From Clavulina sp. PMI_390 (taxonomy: Eukaryota; Basidiomycota; Agaricomycetes; Cantharellales; Hydnaceae): 12,277 nt of DNA. This document shows positions 1 to 7,049 of this stretch, piece by piece. The first letter of the stretch is position 1. The number at the start of each line of letters is the position of its first letter. Location: the NCBI GenBank assembly GCA_015039315.1, contig WIDE01000064.1:75432-87708 (forward strand), in the 5' to 3' direction. Both the position numbers and the translations under genes were made by a program. The notes beneath the pieces were generated by a model, which was given only the letters and a program-made list of their open reading frames with translations, ran no database searches and was not told where the DNA came from.

Positions 1-187
1 GAGTATGTGGTGTGGGAGGTTCGCTCGTGGGTCTAACGCTGCAAATAGATCACCTCGCCTCAAATGTCGCCCAGTTGTTAAAATGAACATCCACTTGCCA
101 ACAAATGACTGAGCTCTCAACTCTGATGTTGCAGGCGCATCACAAAAAACCGGTCGCTGTTTGGCCTGTTTTCGTGTCTGAAACGGG

Positions 188-289
188 TACCCTCCGTTTG
201 GACTGAATTGATCTGTTCGGAGTTTGGCCTGTTTAGCCCTCTAAACAGGCCAAACGGTCCAAACGGGCCAAACAAAGGGTCCGAGGGTA
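188..289. repeat. Nested palindrome with iterated GTTTGGCC motifs (copy 1)
   Basis: The core is a perfect 15-bp stem, GTTTGGCCTGTTTAG (222-236) and CTAAACAGGCCAAAC (241-255), around a 4-nt CCCT loop. A second right arm, CCAAACGGGCCAAAC, follows at 259-273. Outer arms are TACCCTC (188-194) with GAGGGTA (283-289), and TCCGTTTGGA (193-202) with TCCAAACGG (258-266). GTTTGGCC or its complement recurs at least six times in this tract. The role is unknown; candidates are a protein-binding array or a remnant of a small palindromic element. Confidence 0.85.
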
Positions 290-523
290 TTTGCTGATGC
301 CAGTCAGCGACTCGACTATGCCTCCACCACCGTCCTCGGCGCGAACTTGATCAGAATTTCATGATGATACCCCAGGAGGCTCACTCAACAGCCAAAGCGC
401 GAATATCACCCACGATATGACCACGGTGGCTTCCTCAGTTGTTCATAATAGCGTTATGGCTGGACACAGGGTTTCTCTGCGTAGTGCTATCGAGCTCGCA
501 GTCCATCATCACTTCTTCAGCAT

Positions 524-769
524 CGCTTCCATCTAGTTCGCAGAATTTCTCTCGATACTCTCTTTCTTTCCCCTTCGGATGCGTCAGAGTTCTGGGATCA
601 GGCTCCATACAACTCGCCTGGTGTCACTCCACCGAAAGCTAGTGAGCTTCTTCACCCAAACGACGAACGATACTACGCGTTATTCAACTCTATGAGATTA
701 CAGAAGTAGGGCCTCGATGTTGACTCCACTACTGATCTTGATGCTGATGTTGACAATCAATTTCCTTAG
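524..769 (+). pseudogene. Decayed coding relic in D, copy 1 (first part)
   Basis: One frame (codons starting at position 578 and every third base) reads as protein-like sequence: SDASEFWDQAPYNSP, then ASELLHPNDERYYALFNSM, up to a TAG at 707-709. It continues beyond the stop with GLDVDSTTDLDADVDNQFP until a TAG at 767-769. The acidic, non-repetitive composition and smooth continuation across the stop suggest a former exon. The same stop is present in copy 2 (6513-6515), so inactivation predates the duplication. I do not recognise the family. Confidence 0.4.
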
Positions 770-971
770 GCATCGAACACAATACGTTTCGGCTGCTCGG
801 CCACGCGGCACTTCTCGGACTCCGCCAAGCATTTAATGAACATCCTAGCCACCAAAGGAAGAGATCAAATTCCCTAGAGAAGATGAACGGATGGGAAAGT
901 GCTCCGATCTTAGCCGCACGACCAACGGCTGACCGGCGATGCTATGAATGCACGGATGGCAACTAGCCGCT

Positions 972-1203
972 TCATCTGGTGCACAAGAAGCGAGAGTAGA
1001 AACACTCTTTATGGGAGGTCCTTGGACACTCCTATGTCATGCTCGTCGCTCAGCGAAAAGTATGACAAGGTCCACAAGCAATTTTCTTCACCATCAAACT
1101 ACTTTGGTCGAACGGCCTGGAGTTGTCCAATCCTCTCAAAGAGTTCGTGGCCAACCCGGAGGTAAACCGTGGCTCTCTGGATCATCGTCGGCTGGTCTAT
1201 TAA
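972..1203 (+). pseudogene. Decayed coding relic in D, copy 1 (second part)
   Basis: The frame starting at 976 reads as protein across TAG (997-999) and TGA (1063-1065) up to TAA at 1201-1203. The last part is convincing: LELSNPLKEFVANPEVNRG followed by SLDHRRLVY. Copy 2 keeps the same reading with a few conservative changes (for example NPEVNRG becomes NLEANRG), but a 1-bp deletion upstream changes its frame. I take this as the remains of an old gene, possibly the same one as the relic at 524-769. No family recognised. The antisense ORF over this stretch is less protein-like. Confidence 0.35.
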
Positions 1204-1400
1204 TGCTCGCTCAGCTGTATGGAGTGTTGATTCGTTCGAGATGAGTCGAGCTTGGGATGCTGGCATGCTTTGCGAAGGGCGAGTCTCTCGTTCTTTGTTA
1301 ATATTCACCACCATGCGAGATTGATGACTGGCTGGATGACAGGGGCCTTGCTGTCGCTTAGACAAAGAATCCTCAAATGGCCACCACAAGATCTGGAAAG

Positions 1401-1640
1401 TTAAAAAAAAAAAAGTTTGGACAAACCATAGTGGTAGGCCGCGTAGATGCACTGAGTAAGAGGTTACACCCTTTTTTTTTTTGTAAGATACCGCCGATTT
1501 TAGATTGATAGATGTGGGAAAAGAATCTGATTGTGGCGCGTTCGGGGAATGCGTTGGATGAGACAGAGGCGGCGCCTAGAGGAGTGTCACAGCGTTACGC
1601 CGCGCGCCTGCCGAATTTACAACTTGGAGGGAGTATGATA
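1401..1640. other. Unique spacer between D1 and the transposon
   Basis: This 240-bp stretch has no counterpart after copy 2. It holds a 12-A run (1403-1414) exactly where the D homology ends and an 11-T run (1472-1482), giving a weakly inverted A/T-flanked segment of about 80 bp. The rest is GC-richer and noncoding as far as I can see. The string GAGTATG at 1631-1637 ends three bases before the transposon's left inverted repeat and is the candidate left target duplication. Confidence 0.6.
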
Positions 1641-1679
1641 TGGGGGTCGGCAATAGACAGGACCCGGCAACCACCGAAA
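1641..1679 (+). repeat. Left terminal inverted repeat
   Basis: It matches the reverse complement of 5765-5803 at 39 of 39 positions. Weaker similarity continues inwards: GCGATCGTAACCCC near 1712-1726 corresponds to the inverted GGGGTTGCGATCGATCC at 5731-5746, with about 11 bases difference in spacing. The full imperfect repeat is therefore about 75-87 bp. Confidence 0.97.
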
Positions 1680-2010
1680 ACCCGTGGGAACGAATTTACC
1701 GAGCTGAGGCGATCGTAACCCCTCCACGGCTCCGCTATCTTGCCAATTAGCCCAGAGAGCACTTCGTGTAAACAATGGAAAATTAATATCGTATCAATAC
1801 AAGAAATGTGCTGGCATAAGTCGTCCTATCATAGGTTGCAAAAGTGCTGTGCTGTGGGGGGGAGGGATTTCGGGTTGCGCATTAGTAGAGTGGCAAAATC
1901 CGGTCGAGCCGATACCAAGGGTCCAACAATCGCGGGTCGCTGAAACCTTTTTTTCCTTGATGCCAAGCTACAAGCTGCTTGTGTAGACTTCATTGTGATA
2001 TTTCGAATTT
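1680..2010 (+). promoter_or_regulatory. Transposon 5' leader
   Basis: This 331-bp stretch lies between the left TIR and the transposase start codon and must contain the promoter if the element is expressed from itself. There is an AT-rich patch near 1778-1800 (GGAAAATTAATATCG) and a pyrimidine run CCTTTTTTTCCTTG near 1946-1959 shortly before the ATG. No firm TATA box can be placed. Short ORFs here are not protein-like. Confidence 0.35.
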
Positions 2011-5000
2011 ATGGACACCAAAAAACGAAAGCAGTCTAACCTGCCAGACTTCGGAACCAAGAGGAGGAAACTAACTAATGTCCCTACGACAAAACCTCCT
2101 ATCATCCAATCTCCAAGTAGAGATACCACCAAAAGAACATTGTTGACAGCCTTGGCAACAGATCCCCAGTCATCCACATCATCTATCCATCCATCCAACC
2201 CCAGAATTCCTCCACCTTCCCCAACCCTTCGGTCCACTCGCGCTCACCCTAGTGGAGTGTCCCATACTGTTGACCGTCACAAGTATGATCAAGTAGTCAA
2301 GGAGCGTAACAGTGCTCTGCGTGAGCTCAAGGTCGTCCAACAAGAGTGCAACAAGGCGCTCGGGTTTGCAAGAGAAGAGACAGGCCGAGCAGATGCTGAA
2401 AGTCGTCGAGCCGATGCCGAAACCCTGCGTGCCAATGCTGAGGCTTGTCGAGCTGATGCTGAAGCGTGTCGTGCGGATAGTGAGGCAAGGCGAGCCCAAG
2501 AAGAAGCCGATAGAGCTGACAAGGAGTGTCGTCGCGCTGATGCGGAAGCTAGTAGAGCCGAGGCCGAGACCCAGCGAGCGACCAACGAAGCTCATCGGGC
2601 CGACCAAGAGAATCAGAGAGCTGAGTTTGAGGCGGAGCGCTTTACCAAGGCTAAGAAAGATGCAAAACGCTTTCAAATGCGGTCAAAGCGAGCTACGGAG
2701 AATGTCACCAAAGCAAATGAAGAAACCGCCAAGGCAAAGCAGGACGCTGAGTGCGCTCAGGACCGCGCGCAACAGCATCGGCGAAATGCGATCAATGCCC
2801 GTCGTCGCGAAAGATGGGCAAAGAACAATGTAGCTTTTGCAAAGAAAAAGACTCAAATTCTCACCGCCAATATCCGTCGTGAGGCAGAAAAAGCACTCCG
2901 CGATGCTCAGAAGCAGGGGGAACGTACAGTTGCTGAAATCAAGGCTTCCCTTGCGCAGTTACGTTACGCCCACGCCAAGCTGCAGCAGAAGTATGATTCA
3001 CATCGATTTGAGCTTTACGGCCTTCGGAAGAGATTCAGGGACCTACCAGCAGTCATGCAGAGAAAGCTCGCGCTTGCTCTCAACAAAGCAAGAAGGACGT
3101 CATTTACTGCAGCCGATGGTTCATATTCTGTGGAAACCCGCGATCTTGTTCTTGAACTGAGCGCGCTTGGGGTGGCTGCCAGTAAGATAGGCGAGGTTAT
3201 GAAGAGCTGTGCAACAGCATCAGGACAAGACTGTGGCCGAGTCCCCAGCGCTCGCACGATAGGGCGTATCATTGATGAAGGCGGCGAGATGGCGAAAATG
3301 CAAATCGTGTATGAAATGAAGGAAGCGCAAGGTGAGTACAAGGAAGATCTCTTGCATCTGAGCATAGACTCACCTTTACACAGCATATACCCTCAGCACA
3401 GACAGCACGACTATACTTGGGGTTAACAACGCAAGCGTGTCTGTGAGCCTTCGCATACCGGATTACGCAAACCCTAATGCCCTTGGCCCACACGCCACCC
3501 GCTTTCTTGGCATCTATCAATCTGACTCGCACACCGCCCAAACACAACTCGACAACATTGGCGGCATATACGAGGATTTCCTTGAATCGTATAATCAGAG
3601 CACAATGACTGCCGGACTCGCGCCTACACGAAAGGGTCTCCTCTTTGCGCTATGCACAGGAATGCACTCTGATCATGCAAGCGATCAGAAGCTTCTCTTT
3701 GAGCTCCTGAGTGCTCTTCGCAAAGACGAGAAGTTAATTGAGCTTGCGGCCACAGCCACGAGAGTGATGGATGCCGAAAAGTTTATGACTTACGTGATCG
3801 AAGCCAACAATCGCAAGTTTGATACTGTTGGTGGCGTGGAGGCTTGGCTTCGACTTTCATCGGCAGAGCAACTAAAAGCCAATGAAGAGGTTATGCGGTC
3901 TGCAATGAAGAAAATTGGACAACAGACGTACAATAACCTGCCCCCTGAAGCAAAAACAGGACTGGGCCGCGTGATACCCTGGATGGGCTGTTGCATGCAC
4001 AAAGACTTGAACTGCACACGAGCTGGGGCAGCAGGGGCATCAAAGTGGTGGGCTGCAAACGGAAAGGCACCGCCATTAGCGCTATGGAATAAAGACATAT
4101 CAAAGCACGCACCAAATCGGCCGCTCACTGAGGCCGAACAGAAATCAAACGCCGGTGCGATCAAGCTCCTGCAGCTTCTTGGTGCTCTCCTGAATCATAA
4201 GGATGATAAGAAAGGAGAACATGACTTGGCGCGCAACTGGTTCCTGGATACAATGGGGAAGTTATTGATGTTCCCCGACGTGAGTAACGTCCGGTTTGGG
4301 ACGTTCGGAGAGGCGGCGTGCGTTGTTCTTCTTGTGTACGAGCATCTGATCGAGTACCTAGAGGTGGTCGCATTCCGGAAAGAAGGAAATCGAGGGATTG
4401 ACAACTTGAACCATCTTGAAAAGAATGTCTATAATGGACTGAAAGATGTACCCACCATCGTCGAGTTGGTTGCCCTAGCGGCGAACGCCATCAGCATCTC
4501 ACAGCCCTACATTGTCCACGTTCGTAATCGCGAAATCAACGGCCTAAACCTTGGCCAGTATCATGAAGGGGTGAAAAGCCATGTGAAGCATTTGGCTGCC
4601 CACCCAGAATACTTCATTGACTCCGAGGTAGAGGCGGAAGCAATCACCCTGAACAAGAAACCACTTCGTCAGCCAGAAGTACTCCAGGCTATCCGTCGTC
4701 GAGCATCTACACTACCACGAGATGACGTGCAAGGAGTACTCACGGCATTCTTTGATGAGGCGTGGGCTGCGTGGGTTCGCTTCACTGCAGAATTTGCCCC
4801 TGGCGGGGTCATTGCCAGAATGACACCTGAGGAACGAGACCGAGCATGGATGCCTGCTGCTAACGATGCAAACGAGAGTGGATGTGGTCAGAAGCGGTCT
4901 CAGACATCCAAGACAAAGTGCCTGACCTTGCGGCGCTTCAACGCTAAGGCCATGTATCGGAACAACGGCACACATGCGTTCGCGAAACACAAGGTGACCA

Positions 5001-5497
5001 TGCAGGATCGCGGGAAGATCATGAGGCGGGTTCGGAAGTTGGATGCTATGGGGTTGGAAAAACTTCGCCGCAAGATCCTTGCTGAGCACAACAAGAAGAA
5101 GGCTGAGCTAGGTCGGAAGCGGCAGGAGCGTCGAGTAGCCCGTCAGCTCCAGCAGAAACAACAGCTAGAGGGGATCAAGAAAGACTTCACCTTGGATGCG
5201 ACGGAGGTTGGCAAGATGTCGACCAAGGCACTGGAGAACCAGCTCCGTATTTGGCGAAAGTACGTGTTCCCTCATAAGAGAGGGGAACCGGCTGAGTTGC
5301 TGCCAGCAAACAAGTGCACCACCAAGGACGTTAGGCGGAAAGAAATCCTCAAGGCCATCCGGATGTTCAAAGAGAGAGGGCTGTCACTAGATGTAGTATT
5401 GGGCGAAGGTGTGGGCGACAGTGATGGCCTTTGTGCGGATGCAAGCGCTGAGTTTGCTGACGAAGCAGATCCCATGGATTCAGATATGGATGAATGA
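2011..5497 (+). CDS. Putative transposase (coiled coil, HTH, RNase H-like core), one intron
   Basis: The exons are 2011-3331 and 3384-5497, giving 1144 residues. The start is the first ATG of an ORF opening with KKRKQSNLPDFGTKRRK, a bipartite nuclear signal. Residues 25-80 are Pro/Ser/Thr-rich. Residues 91-330 form a coiled coil containing twelve exact 7-residue repeats (126-209, type RADAEAC). Residues 371-425 look like a helix-turn-helix (YSVETRDLVLELSALGVAASK, then SARTIGRI). The core follows: TLSTDST (Asp447), GMHSDHASDQ (Asp537), GCCMHKDLN (642-650) and NDANE (934-938). These are candidate catalytic Asp/Asp/Glu and metal-binding positions, an inference from order and spacing. After them come a basic coiled segment near 1010-1075 and an acidic tail ending DSDMDE. 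From memory, the segment GGEMAKMQIVYEM-TLSTDST and the CCMHKDLN motif recur in many unnamed Agaricomycete proteins. No frameshift or stop is seen, so it may be active. It is alone inside the TIRs, which supports the transposase call. Confidence 0.85.
2386..2637 (+). repeat. 21-bp tandem coding repeat, 12 units
   Basis: It encodes twelve uninterrupted heptads starting Arg-Ala (residues 126-209; consensus RADAEAC, ending RAEFEAE). Every unit keeps R-A at positions 1-2 and Glu at position 5. Nucleotide identity between units is moderate, so the array is old and diverged, not a recent slippage tract. The heptad phase fits a long charged coiled coil. Confidence 0.9.
3332..3383 (+). other. Transposase intron, 52 bp, phase 1
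   Basis: The donor is GTGAGT at 3332 and the acceptor TTACACAG ends at 3383. Splicing joins MKEAQ to AYTLSTDST in frame. The alternative acceptor at 3401 is also in frame but would remove six residues (AYTLST) just before the first candidate catalytic Asp, so I prefer 3383. Reading through the intron adds 31 codons and stops at TAA 3424-3426, giving a 471-residue protein with the coiled coil and HTH but no catalytic core. Confidence 0.8.
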
Positions 5498-5764
5498 GTA
5501 GTCCAAGCTCTTACTCCCATATTGGGCAGCATTCCCATAGGCGCGGACTTGAAAAAAGCCGCATTGCCGCTGCATGGTATTGACTCAATAGCACTCCCAC
5601 CGATCATGAGCTTCCCACGAGGAAGCACTATATATCTTTTAGCACATCATTCCAATAGTATACTCGAGTGTATTTACGGTGTTGCTGAAGTCGCAGGATG
5701 TTTGGAGACACAACTAGTGAAGGTCCAAGGGGGGTTGCGATCGATCCAGCCCGAGCACGTGACA
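5498..5764 (+). other. Transposon 3' trailer
   Basis: This is noncoding DNA between the transposase stop (TGA, 5495-5497) and the right TIR. It contains a TATATATC stretch near 5629-5636 and the inverted subterminal GGGGTTGCGATCGATCC at 5731-5746, which mirrors the left end. An open frame crosses from here into D2, but it reads straight through the inverted repeat and is not credible as a gene. Confidence 0.5.
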
Positions 5765-5803
5765 TTTCGGTGGTTGCCGGGTCCTGTCTATTGCCGACCC
5801 CCA
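5765..5803 (-). repeat. Right terminal inverted repeat
   Basis: It is a perfect inverted match of 1641-1679 (39 bp), ending in GCCGACCCCCA. Two bases (CT) separate it from the GAGTATG that opens D copy 2. Confidence 0.97.
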
Positions 5804-5805
5804 CT

Positions 5806-7049
5806 GAGTATGTGGTGTGGGAGGTTCGCTCGTGGGTCTAACGCTGCAAATAGATCACCTCGCCTCAAATGTCGCCCAGTTGTTAAAATGAACATCCACT
5901 TGCCAACAAATGACTGAGCTCTCAACTCTGATGTTGCAGGCGCATCACAAAAAACCGGTCGCTGTTTGGCCTGTTTTCGTGTCTGAAACGGGTACCCTCC
6001 GTTTGGACTGAATTGATCTGTTCGGAGTTTGGCCCGTTTGGCCCTCTAAACAGGCCAAACGGTCCAAACGGGCCAAACAAAGGGTCCAAGGGTATTTGCT
6101 AATGCCAGTCAGCGGCTCGACTGTGCCTCCACCACCGCCCTCGGCGCGAACTTGATCAGAATTTCATGAGGATACTTCAGGAGGCTCACTCAACAGCCAA
6201 AGCGCGAATATCACCCACGATATGACCACGGTGGCTTCCTCAGTTGTTCATAATAGCGTTATGGCTGGACACAGGGTTTCTCTGCGTAGTGCTATCGAGC
6301 TCGCAGCCCATCATCACTTCTTCAGCATCGCCCCCATCTAGTTCGCAGAATTTCTCTCGATACTCTCTTCCCTTCCCCTTCGGATGCGTCAGAGTTCTGG
6401 GATCAGGCTCCATACAACTCGCCTGGTGTCACTCCACCGAGAGCTAGTCGAGCTTCTTCACCCAAACGACGAACGATACTACGCGTTATTCAACTCTATG
6501 AGATTACAGAAGTAGGGCCTCGATGTTGACTCCACTACTGATCTTGATGCTGATGTTGACAATCAATTTCCTTAGGCATCGAACACAACACGTTTCGGCT
6601 GCTCGGCCACGCGGCACTTCTCGGACTCCTCATCTGGTGCGCAAGAAGCGAGATTAGAATACTCTTTATGGGAGGTCCTTGGCCACTCCTATGTCATGCT
6701 CGTCGCTCAGCGAAAAGTATGACAAGGTCCACAAGCAATTTTCTTCACCATCAAACTACTTTGGTCGAACGGCCTGGAGTTGTCCAATCCTCTCAAAGAG
6801 TTCGTGGCCAACCTGGAGGCAAACCGTGGCTCTCTGGATCATCGTCAGCTGGTCTATTGATGCTCGCTCAGCTGTATGGAGTGTTGATTCGTTCGAGATG
6901 ACTCGAGCTTGGGATGCTGGCATGCTTTGCGAAGGGTGAGTCTCTCGTTCAATATTCACCACCATGCGAGACTGATGACTGGCTGGATGACAGGCCTTGC
7001 TGTCGCTTAGACAAAGAATTCTCAAATAGCCACCCCAATACCTGGAAAA
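5806..7049. repeat. Direct repeat D, copy 2
   Basis: Same orientation as 1-1399. It begins with GAGTATGTGGTGTGGGAGG, identical to the start of the window. Relative to copy 1 it lacks 148 bp (junction after 6629), about 6 bp near 6949 and 2 bp near 6993, and has one extra base near 6448. Nearly all substitutions in its first 820 bases are transitions. The decayed reading frames of copy 1 are present here too, with the same first-part stop (6513-6515). Similarity stops at about 7049, where copy 1 runs into its poly-A. Confidence 0.95.
5993..6094. repeat. Nested palindrome (copy 2)
   Basis: This is homologous to 188-289, but the left arm has changed to GTTTGGCCCGTTTGG (6027-6041). It no longer pairs perfectly with the near right arm (6046-6060). 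Instead it is the exact reverse complement of the far right arm CCAAACGGGCCAAAC (6064-6078). Confidence 0.85.

Larger units (their letters stand above)
1..1400. repeat. Direct repeat D, copy 1
   Basis: This stretch matches 5806-7049 in the same orientation from base 1 until CTGGAAA (1393-1399 against 7042-7048), after which the two diverge completely. Over the first 820 bases I count about 18 substitutions and one 1-bp indel, so identity is near 97%. Copy 1 carries 148 bp (824-971) missing from copy 2, plus small indels near 1290 and 1345. It has no TG...CA ends, no primer-binding site and no intact ORF, so it is not behaving like an LTR. It contains a nested palindrome and decayed coding stretches, listed separately. 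Because copy 1 begins at the first base of the window, it may extend further left. Confidence 0.95.
1638..5805 (+). mobile_element. Complete TIR DNA transposon, about 4.17 kb
   Basis: It is bounded by perfect 39-bp inverted repeats beginning TGGGGGTCGGCAATAG and flanked by GAGTATG on both sides (1631-1637, 5806-5812). With those flanks the element starts ATATGGGGG and ends CCCCCACT. The flanks match 7 of 7, or 7 of 8 if one base is added. It carries one apparently intact gene (2011-5497) and no other ORF I believe in, so it looks autonomous. The 5' leader (1680-2010) and 3' trailer (5498-5764) are noncoding. The TIR and TSD are seen directly; the superfamily is unassigned. The right end reads CAGTGGGG from outside inwards, as hAT-type ends often do, but the left end does not share that CAG. 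Confidence 0.9.

Noticed and set aside
439..642. ORF at 439-642 and its copy at 6244-6447
   Set aside because: Ser/Leu-rich with no conserved character. The overlapping frame (SDASEFWDQAPYNSP) is far more protein-like, so this is a shadow.
1403..1414. Poly-A as the tail of a retroposed D1
   Set aside because: D homology stops at the run, but there is no target duplication around D1 and copy 2 shows no matching end structure; coincidence or a breakpoint is as likely.
1099..1452. Minus-strand ORF over the end of D1 and the poly-A tract
   Set aside because: It includes a Phe run from the poly-A, is shortened and altered in copy 2, and lies opposite a better plus-strand relic.
2179..2676. Antisense ORFs over the coiled-coil region
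   Set aside because: They are mirror readings of the 21-bp repeat, giving Ser/Ala/Arg or Ser/Leu/Gly monotony.
3332..3401. 70-bp intron using the acceptor AG at 3400-3401
   Set aside because: It is in frame and would rebuild an Asp codon at the junction, but it deletes TLST next to that Asp, which I recall as conserved in this protein family. The acceptor at 3383 gives a typical 52-bp intron.
3437..5497. Second, separate gene starting at GTG 3437
   Set aside because: The frame is open upstream through TLSTDST to a good acceptor at 3383, which joins in phase with the donor at 3332. A single spliced gene explains both ORFs.
2011..5497. Assigning the transposase to KDZ or hAT
   Set aside because: CCMHKDLN recalls the C-x2-H of hAT and the fungus is a KDZ host group, but the family-defining blocks I know for these are not visible. 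Only a profile search could decide.
5522..5917. ORF running from the transposon trailer into D2
   Set aside because: It starts without ATG and reads straight through the right inverted repeat into the unrelated direct repeat.
1..7049. D1 and D2 as long terminal repeats of a retrotransposon with the 2011-5497 gene as its interior
   Set aside because: No TG...CA ends, primer-binding site, polypurine tract or reverse transcriptase/integrase motifs; the enclosed gene has its own perfect TIRs and target duplication.
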